This document shows, piece by piece, positions 46,188 through 59,044 of a stretch of DNA of 64,000 nucleotides. The number at the start of each line of letters is the position of its first letter. Position 1 is the first letter of the stretch. The position numbers were made by a program, and so were the translations under genes. The notes under the pieces are model-generated. The model saw only the letters and a program-made list of their open reading frames with translations, searched no databases and had not been told where the DNA came from. Source of the stretch: Magicicada septendecula (lineage: Eukaryota; Arthropoda; Insecta; Hemiptera; Cicadidae); the NCBI GenBank assembly GCA_034769895.1, contig CM068367.1, positions 311,373,486 to 311,437,485 on the forward strand, read 5' to 3'.

Positions 46188-49100
46188 GAACCATAAGTGA
46201 TATTATGAAGTATACAGAATATAATGAGGTAAAGAGTACTATTATATTTAAAGCACATTTATTCAGTATAACGAGATAACCTTAACTTAATTGCAAACAA
46301 CTCTTGGACTCTGATATTTCATCTAGATAACTAAATGATAAAACCGAAAATTTAAAAGTATACATTATTGACTGACAATAACAGGTGATTTCCACATATT
46401 AAACTGAACTGTATAAAAGAAACAGTCAAGATTAAACTTTCATTAGACCGAATTGTAAAGAATTTTCGGCTTAGCATCGTTTTTTGTGTCGACCATTACA
46501 CTGACAACATGATGGCTCTACCTGGCTATTTTAAAATATTTTGAATAAACTGAATATTAGTAATTTGTTATAGTAATTTAAAAAATATTAAAATTAATCA
46601 AATGATATCAATCTGAAGACAGACCATAAATGCTTTAATGGCACAGTGAAATGTCCATAAGACAATTCAGGATGACATGCTTAGCAGCTACCACTTGAGT
46701 ACATTATTTCTCATCAAACATGACCTATACAAGTCAACCACAGTACATAACATTCTCATAGTTAAAAAAATATCAAACAACAATGTACAAAATACAATTT
46801 TGTATTGCTTTATTACTTTTCACAGTAACACATACTCATATTTGAATCACCTCACATTAGCATAATTCAATGATTAGGAAGCTGTATGTTTTCTGTGTTA
46901 TCTCATTTATCAAAACCACGATACACATACTAGATACAATTAATCCATAACACAAACAAACAAGAATTTCTGCTGCAAGTCACTGCCACGAATATATGCC
47001 ATTGCTGCAACAACTTTAAGAGATACAGACAAACATATTTATATTGTTACATTACCAAAAGCCACTCAGTAAAAGGGAGGGAATACCTTATAATATAAAG
47101 AGAAAACATACAGCTAAGAAGAGATAAGATGAGAAAACTGACAATTTTAATAAATAGCAAAATAATGACATTAACTTAGACTAGACAATGACAATGACCA
47201 CACCCAAGTGATTGGCCAAATGACCAAATAAATGTAATTAAACCTATGATAAAAATGTCATAAAATTGACAATAATTAAATGAATAATTGAACCTTGAAG
47301 GTACAAACCACCAGCAGAAATAATATAATTCTATGTAGGTAAGTGTAGACTAAATGTTAAGTAGACAAATAGTAAATAAACAGAACAATGAAATCAAATG
47401 ATAATAAATAAATGTATAGAGAATAAAACATGATGGAGCTAGTCTGATAATCACAGCATTCATATTAAATTGAACCAAGAGTGCATAAAGTAGGTAGGGA
47501 GTGAGTTACAAAAAAAACAATAAGTGAACAACACTAAGTGATAATTAGTGATGGTTTTAATAACCAATATCCTGAATAATAATAAGTACATCTTGCCAAA
47601 ACCATATAAGAGTCCATATGGAGAAAAAAAAAACAATAAGATAACAAACACTAGGTAAAGCAAAGCAACCAAAGTGCATGTGTAAAAATGTATAAATAAA
47701 GAATATCAATTACCAGTAATAAATAATATGAAAGTGAAAGGTGCGAAGGACAAGTGCTTAGCATAATAAACAATATGTCAAAATACATTAAGTAGGTGTA
47801 CGGTGATAGAAATTAGTTTTGAAAAAGACAAAACACTAGTAAGTAGATAGAATAAGGTATCATGTTAAAAAAATATAAGAATAAGTAACTGTTATAAAGA
47901 ATGTTAGTGTTAAAATATTAAGTTAGTAAAGTTAAAGGGATAAACAAAACCTAAACAAGTTATATGAAAAAAGAAGAGTAGACATCAAAGGATGGATACT
48001 CAATTATTAAAGTTATGTTATAAAAAGAAGAGTAGACATCAAAAGATGGATGGTACTCAATTATTGAAGTTGTGTTATAAAGAGAATAGTAGAAGGTTGC
48101 AGGAGTATTATAAAACTAAGAAAATGTTATAATTGTTAAAAGAATCCTACGAATAAGTTATGTTATGTTGAGTTGGGAAAATAATACTGAAAAGCAGTAA
48201 TAATGTGTTGAAAGGATGAGGAAATCCTAAAAATATGCAATGTTAATTTCTTAGATATAGATGTAAAAGGCAATAATATGTCTGTAAAGAACTACTAATC
48301 ATAAACCAACATAATATGTAAATTCATAATAATTGTAAACAAACTAAGACAAAGCAATAAGAACATAGGAACAAAAGCAAAATTAAATTATAATCAATGT
48401 CAACCATTGTAGGCAAGTGTAGGCCTAAAGAAATGTGAGAAAATTGTAAAATGTAAACAAATAACAACATTCAGTTAGGGAAAAAGTTAGGTAAACATGA
48501 TATATTTAGCCAAGGAATATTAAAAACACAAAATACTTTCAAAAACACACTTATAAACCAAAATAAGTATAAAAAACAAAAGTATCAAAATACTAAATCA
48601 GCCAATACTGAATAGAACACGGTCATGTTTGATTTCAAAGTAATATTAAACAGAAATGCTATTCAATGGTACTAATAACAGAAGTATTAATAGTAATACA
48701 CGCAAATTATCTTAATCAGAAAATATTTATCCATTTTGGGCGAAAACACAAGCTATGTCTAACAGTGGGTACAAAATTGTTTCAACCAATTAAAAGGATA
48801 GGTTTTGCAGTTAGAACCAAAAAACTGTTACAAATTTATTAAGAGTCCATTATTAGCTTCAGTAGAGTACAGATGAAAAAATAGCCGCTCCATATAATTA
48901 GCAAAAAGAATCAATCAAATGAGATAAACCATATAATAATTAATGAAAATGGAATACAAGATGGGCAAAACATATTAACAAGATTGAACTAAGCAAAATT
49001 TTGAATTACAGAAGATAAAAAATATAAAACGAAAAAAGAAATAAAAGAAGGAAGACAGCCACAAGCATACATGAAAATAAGTTATCAGATGTTAAGGAAG

Positions 49101-50202
49101 GAGTAAAGTATAAAATTTAATAAATTAACAAAACAAAAGACTGGATTCACTACACTTTAACAGATGCACAATATAATTAACTTGGTTCAAACACTCAAAC
49201 ACTGAATGGCTTTTAAAAAACCAAATAATAATTATCAAAAAACTGTTCAATTGAATTAATAACACATTTGGAAATAACCAAAATATTTTTTCAACGATAT
49301 AAAACTTAACCTCTAGTTACGAGTTGAACTCACAATTCCTTTAATTAATAAGAGTAGTGGTGTAAAGAAACAACGTAATATTTGATTGAGTTTATGTGAA
49401 GGATTGTACTTTCTCGAATAATTTTATTAACTTTTGCTGTAATCCAAAGAACGTTTGACTGAATAACCATTGTAAAATTAAATTCGACATTAGACGCTTG
49501 GTGCTCAGTCAGCGACCCAAACAAACATAGCCAACCGCTGAGTTATAAATCATTCAAAGCCGGAGCATAACTTTATATATTTTCATAATTTCCTGTAATA
49601 ACCAATATAAAAGGTAGAACCGCTATCCAATAAACCAATACTAAGAATTTATACCTGTTTATTATTTCATGTGACAATATTTATGTGTCAATTTATTTAA
49701 TATAGCACAGTGAACATTTTTTACCAGAATTACATGTTGGTAATACTGCCGCGAGAGAGCGAATTTCGAATTCAGCTGATACAGAGCGGTAAGTAATACG
49801 ATTTCATTGAGAAAGAAGGAAAAGCTACAAAAAATTTTTAATTGTTTTAAAACAAACAATTTGGCACCTAAAATCGGGAATATAATAGTTAATTTAAATC
49901 AGGTAAGAAAGAAGAGACAGGTATTGGCGAGGTCACGAGAGCGACATATAGTGGGAAATTTACGAAGTTTTGGAGTTCGTTAATATAACATCAGAAGGAG
50001 TTGAATTAAAACTATCACGACCCGAGCTGATTGTTATAAATTGCCGCAACCAATGCGGGGCTTGATAGAGGAAGATTACCATGCAAAAAGAATGATATAA
50101 TATACATCGGACAATTAAAATACAAATATTTCCATAAATGTGCTTCTATAATTTGTTAAGAAATGTTTTTAATATTTAATTAAGCCATTAAATTTCACGT
50201 AC
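46188..50202. other. A-rich, T-poor intron stretch
   Basis: From about 46950 to 49300 the plus strand is strongly A-rich and C-poor, with no ORF. A ~60-bp tandem duplication (AGAAGAGTAGACATCAAA.GATGGA) lies at about 47970-48085. This skew resembles that in the non-coding 3' part of the Gypsy element, but no LTR pair or coding remnant was found, so origin is open. Confidence 0.4.
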
Positions 50203-50373
50203 CTGGCAAATATCTATAATTCCCTCAATATAACGTATGATATCAGGTTGCCTGTGTGCATGATCCCACAAACATACAGCAATAACAGGCCACATTTCTT
50301 GAAAAACATCAACTTTCATACAAACTTCTGCTTTTGACTCATTATTGTTTATTATCAGCTGGCTACAGAGAAT
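50203..50373 (-). CDS. Host gene exon
   Basis: Minus-strand exon of exactly 57 codons, acceptor TTTTGTAG, donor CAG|GTACGT. It starts and ends in phase 0, matching exons 51412-51773 and 7873-8098. The peptide contains a tryptophan-rich helical segment (VFQEMWPVIAVCLWDHAHRQ) followed by another predicted helix (IIRYIEGIIDICQ). Family not recognised. The downstream intron to 8098 is about 42 kb and carries both nested transposon clusters. Confidence 0.8.
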
Positions 50374-51411
50374 CTACAAAATAATTAACTTACAGTTTTT
50401 AATTAGTATTATATGAAAAGTACTCAATTTATGGTAACATAATTAACTTATTAAAATGTTAATATCTTTGCATATCATAAAATTAATAATTTTTAACATG
50501 ATTAAATTAAGAGAATTTAGAATCTACTCTCATGTAACCACATTCTGTCAAACAAAATATAAACTACACAGATTCTATAAATAACCAATAATTTACAGAT
50601 TTAAAAACTTATATTCATTTTCATCTCCTTATGAAAAGTTACACAATTATAGTTTTCAACACCATCTAAAACTGGTCTGAAATGTCTTTTTCCAAACTGC
50701 ATCATGAAGGTGAAAAAATGTATTGGAAGTATAGTAACTCGTTATTAAAAATCACAGGTTAAAATACAACATAGGTTCTGTATTAACGCAAATTAGACAC
50801 TTTACAAATAGTCACATAATAAACACAAAATCTGTTACAAGGTGCGCACGCGCACACACACACACACACACACAAGAAAGTTTGATACTGGTTTACAGTA
50901 TAACAACGATTATTAAAACATTAATAGTTATAAATGGTGTTTACTTTTAAAACCTTATAAATATTCTAAATATGATTTATTTCTGGCTTTACACTGTTAA
51001 ATATAATATATGTAAACTTAAATTTTAACACATGTTACATGAATGTGTTCCATGAAGCAATAAATTTAAACATTACTTAACTATAACAATTGTCCTATTA
51101 TTAGTATATACTCATGATAATATAACCTACAACTACAGCTTTATGTTATAATTTTTTAAAAGCTGGTCTATGAAGAGGTGTGAGGATTATGATGATTACA
51201 AATTTGGTTAAATCTAATTTTCTTATAGTCAACGTGACATTTAAGTACTGAAATTTTACTGCAGAAACAATATCATTAATAATAATACCTTAAATGTTTA
51301 CTTTTTCATAATACTTAAATACTGCAATCTAACAGTTTCAAACTAACAGCTACAACTACTTTCACAACAATATCAGAAAAACAAAAAACTTGTCTTCAAT
51401 ACCAAACTTAC
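50374..51411. other. Intron
   Basis: 1.04-kb intron between two phase-0 junctions. It contains only a short (CA)n patch (50843-50874). Confidence 0.6.
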
Positions 51412-51773
51412 AGCAATATCTTCCACCCAGTGGGTTCTTCCTGCAATCAGTCTTTTAAAAATTTCATTAAGGCACACTGAACGACCTTCACTTGTTATAT
51501 TCTTATATAAAGTGATAAAATCATCAGTCTTCTTAATATCCTTACACTTTATATGCCTCATACAACAAACGTCTTCCAATTCAATCAATCTATTATATAT
51601 CCTTAAATCTGAATAACAACTAGTAGAAATCAATAAATAGTTAAAGAATTTGCAGTCGTTTGTTAACAGAGGACACAACAATGTAATCACATCTTTCCAC
51701 TGGTCACACTCCACGATATTTGCTAATACCATAATGGAAAACATGGTAGCCTCATAATGTCCAGCAGAGATTT
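51412..51773 (-). CDS. Host gene exon
   Basis: Minus-strand exon of 362 nt, acceptor TTTACAG, donor GCT|GTAAGT. Its first two bases complete a Glu codon begun by the last base of exon 60967-61219, and it ends in phase 0. It encodes about 120 residues: helical segments (ATMFSIMVLANIVECDQW, KDVITLLCPLL), several cysteines (CCMRHIKCKD), and a Leu/Ile-rich C-terminal part (LNEIFKRLIAGRTHWVEDIA). The reading frame continues open upstream to 51831, so an alternative upstream start or acceptor is possible. Family not recognised. Confidence 0.8.
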
Positions 51774-53067
51774 CTGTAAATAAATTGACACAGTTTTTTA
51801 AAGCCATGTATTCAAAATCTACTATAAACATATCCTATACTCTGTCTATAAAGATTGTATATTAAAATTTTAATATCTCAAAAATGAACTTACCTTTCAT
51901 GGACTTTCATGAAACAACTCAACTAAAATTTGTTTTCTTGTTTTAATCATCAGTACACTTTATAGACTAGCAAATACGTTCTGGTGTTATATGCTAAAAC
52001 TATAAATTTATTTTTAATATTCATGTTTAATATGGTAACCAAATGACTTGTACGAATTAATAAATTAATCTTACAAAAATAAAACTGTCCACTATGAACA
52101 CTGCTATTACCCTCGTCTATTTTGCAGAGTTTGGTTCTGACAGATGTGGAGGCCATGACCTTACAGGTAGTAGTAACCACTCATAATGTAGTTGTTACAG
52201 TAATGTAACATCAATTGTATGCAATGCTGTCAGACTAACAGAGAAGCAATAATAAGGAAGAATTCAGCCACTTCCCAGAAATAATGCATAGTACACAAAA
52301 AAAGTGAGCATTATAATATACACTAAAAACTCGTTTATCTGAATCGCGTTTACCCGAAAATCCGGTTTATCCGAAACAATTTTTAGTACAATTTAAGAAT
52401 ACATATAAGTATTTTCCTGTCGCTATAATCTATATTTAATAGCACAGACAAGACGAAACTTCCCCTGCAGAACTTCTAACAATGAAACGACTTCGAGATC
52501 GGGCAGCCAGCAAACGAGGCAAACGGGCAGCTTCAAAGCTTAGGCAAAAAACAATGATTGATTACTGTACGAACGAGCAATATGACTGTTCTATAGAAAC
52601 TATAATTTACAGTGCGGTGTCGTTTTATAGTTTATTGTGTCATATTCACTGTAAGTAACTTTTCAATTATTATTATTAAATAAAAGTTACTGTATACTTA
52701 CATATGTATACAGTAGTTTCGGTTTATCCAAAATTTCGTTTATCCGAAACGGGCGTGGTCCCATCAAATTTGGATAAATGAGTTTTTAGTATAACAGATA
52801 CATATTATGTTTACATTGGTTTGGAGAAGAAATATGTTCTTACAAACTGTTATTAAAGTTTAATTCTAGCATTCAATGTGTTGAGAAAAGCGACTTCCAA
52901 CCTATCTCCTGACAAAGTGGTTTTAACAGTGATGATATCTGAAGAGAGAGGGGAGGAAGAAGAGTGACCCAGAGAGAGACTTGTGATGAGAAATACTGAA
53001 ACTACGTGTTCACGAATTTATGACAACTTTTCATGAAGAAATTTGTGTTAGTGGTTGAAATCACAAT
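51774..53067. other. Intron with pogo/Tigger-like element
   Basis: Apart from 52322-52791 no further feature is supported. Confidence 0.4.
52322..52791 (+). mobile_element. Non-autonomous pogo/Tigger-like element
   Basis: Ends CACTAAAAACTCGTTTATC and GATAAATGAGTTTTTAGTA are inverse copies flanked by TA (52320-52321 and 52792-52793). A further inner pair with CGTTTATCCGAAA words is present. The middle encodes LLTMKRLRDRAASKRGKRAA (about 52480-52540), like the C-terminal tail of Tigger/jerky-type transposases. At 470 bp it lacks the catalytic domain and is a deletion derivative. Confidence 0.8.
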
Positions 53068-53190
53068 CAGAATGATCACTGTTGCACACCACTATATAAA
53101 AATTATTCCGATTAGTGCTTTCAAGCTTCACAGCCCATCGTCAGATCGAAATAGACAGGTAATATGTAAAAACAAACCCTTCACCCTTTT
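53068..53190 (-). repeat. Left inverted flank of Penelope-like element
   Basis: Inverse copy of 55730-55848, over 90% identical by eye; includes the hammerhead-like core at 53110-53144 on the minus strand. Confidence 0.85.
53110..53144 (-). ncRNA. Hammerhead-ribozyme-like core, left copy
   Basis: Minus strand reads CTGACGA, then a GGGCT..AGCTT stem, GAAA, and AATC as possible cleavage triplet AUC. The conserved CUGANGA and GAAA boxes are in order and spacing typical of Penelope-like hammerheads; stem II has wobble pairs and stem I was not convincingly traced. Confidence 0.5.
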
Positions 53191-53225
53191 TTGTAGCCAA
53201 AAAAGTAAAAGAACAAAGCGAGAAG

Positions 53226-55411
53226 TTGTGGATAAAACTGGAAATAAGGTCACTCTACGGCTTAATCAATAGATATAATAGGGAATTATATGACAGACAC
53301 ATAGAACTGTTAAGAATATACTCGTATGTAGAGTTAGAAGAAATATTATATAATTTTGGCTTGGGGTACGTAGAAAAGAAATTGGAAAATAAAAATAAAA
53401 AAATGGTAGATAAGTTAAATAAATTAATAAGAAAGAACGAAGTAAAAAAGGAACACCTCTCTAAGAATAACTATGAAAAAAGAGTAATAAACCTTACAGA
53501 GGTAAATTTCAATACAGAAGAAAAAGAAATGTTAGCAAAAGGCTTAAAATACGCACCACCACCAGAATTAAATCAAGAAAAAACGATTACTGAATGCGAA
53601 AGCATAATACAAAAACTAGGAAATGAAAATGATAAAAAAGAATAAGGTGGGAAGTAGGGAATGTAGTAGATAAAATATTTAAGAAAAGTTTGTACAATTC
53701 AAAAAATGAACAAAAAATCAAATCAACTGTAACTAAACTAAAGAATAAAATAAAGAAGAATGATATTATAGTTACGAAGGCGGACAAAGGAAATACAATG
53801 GTACTACTGAGAAAGGACGAATACATAAAGAAAATGGAAGAATTTATAAGGGAAGGACCATACGAGGAAATAAAGTATGATTATACAAGTAAGTACCAGT
53901 CAAGGATAAAACAAATGAGGAAACAGATAACATTTATAGAAGAAAATAAGAAAAAGTATTTATTGGAAAGTAATCCAACAGCACCAACTTTTAAAAGTCA
54001 GGTTAAGATACATAGAGAAGGAAAACCAATTAGACCGATTGTTTCTTTTATTAATGCACCTATTTATAAATTATCAAAGGAAGTTATCAGAGTACTGAAA
54101 GAGAAATATGAATTTGGGACAAAATACAACATAGAGAATAATGTAAAATTGATAGAAAAATTAGAAAATATTAGGATTAATGTAAATACAAAATTGATAT
54201 CACTGGATGTTAAGGACATGTTTACCAATATCACAGTAAATAAAGTTATTAAGTTAATAAACGATAATAATATGGGAGAATACAGGTATAAAAAGCAGTT
54301 GATGAAAGTAATTAAAGAATGTGTAAATCAGAACTATTTTAGGTTTAATAACAAGTTTTATATACAGAAAAAAGGTTTACCTATGGGGTCTTCATTATCC
54401 CCTATTCTTGCTGAAATATACATGAATGATTTTGAAAACCAATTAATAACTTCCACTAAGTATAAAGACAATATAAAATTATGGTCTAGATACGTTGATG
54501 ATGTATTAGTAATTTGGGAAGGAAGCATAGAAGAAGTGCATGAGTTTATAAATGAGGTAAATAATAAGGATAAAAACTTACAATTTAAAGAAGAGATAGG
54601 AGGTAAGAAAATAAATTACTTAGATTTAAACATAGAAATTAAAGATAATGAGAAACTACAGTTTGGGATATTTAGGAAAGAGTCATATTCCGATATAATT
54701 ATACCAAGAGAGTCTTACCACCCATATAGATATAAAATGGCGGCAATCAATTCATTTTGTTACAGAGCTCAGAAGTGTTTAAAAGAGACCGAATCAAAAG
54801 ATAGGGAGTTAAAAACGATAAAGGGAATTGTAAGGAATAATAATTATAACACCAACATAGTGGATAAAGTTATGAAAAGGGTTAACATACAAAAAACTAA
54901 AATAGAACCAGAACAAAAGAATTATGCAGGGTCATTGACATACATAGGTTCACATACTAGAAAAATTATAAAATGTTTTAATAAATATGGAGTAGATATA
55001 GCTATTAAAAAATGTGAAACGGTATTTGATAAGATAAGGAATAAGAATATAGAAAAAATTCCAGTATTACAGAAAAGCGGAATTTATAAATTAAAATGTA
55101 AAGACTGCAACAAAGTGTACCTAGGTGAGACAGGACGGAAATTCATATGCAGGTTGTCTGACCACAAACGTGGAGAAGGTAATAGAACAACCAATTCGTT
55201 ATATGCAAGACATTTCATAGAAGACAACCATAAGTTTGTTAATCCTTTGGAAGAATACGAAATTGTAAAAGTAGTAAATAACACAGTTGAAAGGAAGCTT
55301 AGAGAGGAGTTAGAAATATTGAAAGAAAGAGAAAAAGGGTTAGACAATTTAATTAATATTAAAATTAAATTTGATAATGAAGAAATATTTTATAACATGA
55401 TTAAGAAGTAA
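53226..55411 (+). pseudogene. Penelope-like RT with GIY-YIG endonuclease, one frameshift
   Basis: N-terminal part 53226-53645 (Lys/Glu-rich, LKYAPPPELNQEKT) ends at TAA; the rest is open in the -1 frame from about 53642 to TAA at 55409-55411. RT motifs: VTKADKGNTMVLL (about 53770), RPIVSFINAPIYKL, LISLDVKDMFTNI (about 54196-54234), GLPMGSSLSPILAE (about 54375-54416), catalytic YVDD at about 54491-54502. The C-terminal endonuclease shows GIYKLKC..CNKVYLGETGR (about 55080-55140), the GIY-YIG motif with L for I, then the R and H positions (CRLSDHKRG) and a Glu later. The break falls in an A-run (53633-53638), so an assembly error, mutation or slippage is possible; otherwise the chain is intact. 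Confidence 0.9.
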
Positions 55412-55532
55412 ATGAGAGAGGACAGATAGATAAGATTAAGAATTATATTGCATAGTACTAATTGGTTGTTTTAAAATAAGGGTGTGTGACTGACCCACGT
55501 GTGTGGAGAGGAAGAGGGTAGTTTAAAAGGAT

Positions 55533-55533
<1 letters not shown>

Positions 55534-55597
<64 letters not shown>
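55534..55597. repeat. (CA)n microsatellite
   Basis: About 32 units in the 3' untranslated part of the Penelope-like element. Confidence 0.95.
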
Positions 55598-55598
<1 letters not shown>

Positions 55599-55729
55599 CA
55601 CTGAAACACAAGGAATTTGCTAGAAAAATATGTAACTGTACAGATGGTGGGGCAGGGTTTAGGGGGTGAGGAAGGGTCATTAATGTATAGCTTGTTGTGT
55701 GTGAGCAGGGTGGGGGAGAGGGGTGAAGG

Positions 55730-55848
55730 GTTTGTTTTTACATATTTCCTGTCTATTTCGATCTGACGATGGGCTGTGAAGCTTGAAAGCGCTAATCAGA
55801 ATAATTTTTATATAGTGGTGTGCAACTATCATTCTGTCATCATTCTGG
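55730..55848 (+). repeat. Right inverted flank of Penelope-like element
   Basis: Inverse copy of 53068-53190. Confidence 0.85.
55763..55797 (+). ncRNA. Hammerhead-ribozyme-like core, right copy
   Basis: CTGACGA at 55763-55769, GGCT/AGCT stem with GTGA loop, GAAA at 55785-55788, AATC at 55794-55797. Same architecture as the left copy but on the sense strand. Such motifs are established in Penelope-like element flanks; activity here is unproven. Confidence 0.5.
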
Positions 55849-57269
55849 TTTATGACAACTGTTCAATGCGGCATCATCACATTCTTCAGAAAGCTATCAG
55901 AATATGGGTAACATTCATCCCACTTTTTGACAAAATGTCCTGCCATCCCAAGTTTCTTTCAAATGTCCCGGTTTTTTAGTGTTAACATTGGTTTTTTTGG
56001 TAACACTAACACTGCTTTTTCTAACAGCAGCATCGACAGTTTTGTTTGGTAGTATCGGTAGCAGCATTGTTTTAGTGTACAGAAGTGGTTTTAGTAAACA
56101 GCATTACTTTGTGCAGTGAGTGAGAATGTTGCAATAGGTAATTGTTTGATCTCAACAAACCACACCTTTTCCCAAAGTTTCTGTGAAAACAACACTAAAT
56201 ACACACCAGTAGCATTGTAGTCAAAACAAAATTTCTTGGAAAGCACTGGAAGTCGAGGTATTGAATACTGTTTCCAGGGAGGACATATTAGAAATTGCAT
56301 GTTCCGCACAAAGGGTTTTCGGATTAGCAAGTGCGATATCTGCTTAGCTGCAGAGCAAGCGAGCAGAAATGGCTCCAAACGTTGTGATGTACTGCTTCAA
56401 TGTCCATGACACATGAGTGATGCTTTTAGTAATCTGGAAATCGATACGCGGGTAAAGGCCGGTGTTTTGGTACCTATGTAGGGCGAGGGTAGAGGTCTGT
56501 CACATATGGTATGGGTTCAGTATGTAGAGTGTAAACAAAAAAAAATATTGGGTTTACTGTATGTAGCTAATTTATATACATTACATGAATTACATAATGA
56601 CATAATTTACTTGAATTACATAAAGAAAATTAAAAAACTGCATTTTTATGTTATTTGGACTTATAATTGGTTTTCACAAATTTTTGGATTCACTACCCTA
56701 CTCGCAGTGCTTTCTGAAAAATTGTTTCAAGTACAGTGCTACACACTATACACTACAATATAGGATTGTTTTCACAAAATTTTTGGCAAATAATGTTGTT
56801 CATTGAGATCGAACAATTGCTGATTTTTTTCTATAATAAATGCATTCCGGCATGATGAAAAAACAAACTTGAAATAGAGTTCAGTGACAATAGTGAAAAG
56901 ACATTTTAAAAACTACTTGTACATAGTTTTATTCAGAAATGATATAAGAAAAAACGTCTAGAGCAAATCCAAAAATCTGAAAAATATAAACCCAAATGAC
57001 ATTTTAAGAATGATATCTGACTGTATGGAATAAAACTCTTTTAATATGTTTCTGTAACATTTTCTATATATATAAATTTCTCTTAAAGAGTGAAATAGAA
57101 ACTACAGTTCTCTCATGTGTAGTATGTTTATTCACATTTTTCTAACTTTGCTGTCCCGTCCTACTTTTTGATTAAATGTCTCCCTTTTTTAGGCTTTAAA
57201 ATTGTGAATGTCCCACTTCTCAGTAAAAATATTATGGAAACGCTATGTCAGACTAATAATAAAATTTAC
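55849..57269. other. Intron, nothing identified
   Basis: No coding, repeat or RNA feature I can support. Confidence 0.4.
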
Positions 57270-57967
57270 AATTTATAGCCTAAAAAATATGGATGGAGGA
57301 AATAGAGGAATCTGTAAAATATAAGCATAAAAGTTATTTGAGGTATCTTGACAGTCCCACAGAGGAAAACAAAGAAGACTATAGATAAGCCAGGAATAAA
57401 GCCAGGATACTGAACAAAAAAAGCTCACAGAGACCCTTAGGAGAGATTTATACGATATTTTGAGCATGATTTGTATGGAAAGCAATCACTGGCCTATAAA
57501 TAATTAACAAATTAACTAGGAATGAGAGAGAAAATGTGCAATTAAATGTGATTGGCGAGTAAACATGAATACAACACTATAAGCAGTTATGGTACAAGGA
57601 GGAAGAACAAAACGATGTAGTAGACAGTCTAACTATGGAGGAATTGATGGAGGCATTAAGAAAATGAAACAACCGGAAAGCACTATGTGGGTATAATGTT
57701 TCACTCATGCCTCCTACATTTTTATAATATGCGCTGGAAGAGAAAAATTATTCCAAAAGAAAGGCACCAAGTGAAGGTAATTTCTCTTTTCAAGAAGAGT
57801 GATAGAGCAAACCCAAGTAACTATAGAGGGGTAAGTCTGTTAGACACAGCATACAAAATAAACACAATGATACTGCATGAGAGGTTAAAGGTGGTAGCAG
57901 ATTTTTTACTGTCAGAGGACCAACTGGATTTTAGGATGGAAAGGTCATGTGTGGATGCAATTTTCAC

Positions 57968-58789
57968 CAGTGGCGAAGTTACATGGAGGCAATTGAGGCA
58001 ATGCCTACCCTAAAAAATTCTGTAGAATAGAAATTATAAATACGTATGAACTACATAACGTAAAGATTATACATTGTTACTATGACTGTCGAATTTATTA
58101 AGCCGAAAGGTGCTTTACTGAGCGACCGCTAGATGGTGACAGGTGAGATTCGGCATAGCTCATTTAAAGCGAATGAGGCAACATGAACTTGCCTCAGCGT
58201 TTTTTGTGTACATCGTATGTAAGCAATGTGCTGGCAAGATAGGGAAGTGCGGGGGAGGGGGATTGTCCCGCGCTGTACACATAGAGCGTTGAGGCATGTC
58301 TCACTTCTGTGATGCAAAAAGTTAAGTTAAAGCGCGCTGTGTTGTTTATAAGTGTGTTTATTTTATGCGGTTATTAAAAGTGTTCCTGTTATACTGCTGA
58401 ACTAACAGATGATCAAGATTGTTATTTGAATTATTTGTAACATTAAACATATATATAGAAACTAATCAAGTTTAAAACTTTGAAGTTCAATATTATTGTG
58501 TATGACTTATACAAGGATTGTTCAATGAAAACACGTTTAGGGCTGTAAAGCATTTTTTTTCAACGATTTTAAAAGAAGTCTCCATTAACATTAAGACACG
58601 AGTCCCACTGTTGCACTAATCTGTAGATTCCCTCCTAGTAAAATTCTTATGGCTGTTTGCGGAACCATTCGCTAACAGCAAACTCCACCTCAGCGTCCGA
58701 TTTGAACTACCGTCCTTTTAGTGATTCCTTAAAAAAATTTAAGGTAAGATTTTTGCCTACCCATTCATTAACTACTAGCTTCACCACTG
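57968..58789. mobile_element. hAT-type MITE
   Basis: Ends CAGTGGCGAAG and CTTCACCACTG form terminal inverted repeats, and a perfect 8-bp duplication ATTTTCAC flanks them (57960-57967 and 58790-58797). 822 bp without transposase coding. Removal rejoins the LINE RT text. Confidence 0.9.
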
Positions 58790-59044
58790 ATTTTCACATT
58801 GAAAAGAATAAATGACGGGAGATGGGAGTCTAAATTGTGAAACATACTTGGCCTCTGTAGATCTGACAAAAGCCTTTAGCTAAAAGGACATTATTATGGC
58901 GAATTCTTGACAGAAGAGGTTACCCTATACATCTTATAGAAACTATAAAAAGCCTCTATGTGGAAACCAGTGTACAACTGGTTATAGGAGGATGGATGAC
59001 TGAGGAAATTCTCACTAATAAGGGGGCAAGACAAAGCTTGTAAC

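Larger units (their letters stand above)
53068..55848 (+). mobile_element. Penelope-like retroelement with inverted flanks
   Basis: An RT plus GIY-YIG coding region (53226-55411) lies between two ~115-bp inverse copies (53068-53190 and 55730-55848). Length, domain pair and flanking repeats fit endonuclease-bearing Penelope-like elements. It has one frameshift near 53640. It sits antisense inside a host intron. Confidence 0.88.

Noticed and set aside
53626..53645. Classic -1 slippery heptamer in the Penelope-like ORF
   Set aside because: The A-run is not in the zero-frame phase needed for A-AAA-AAG slippage, so a plain indel is more likely.
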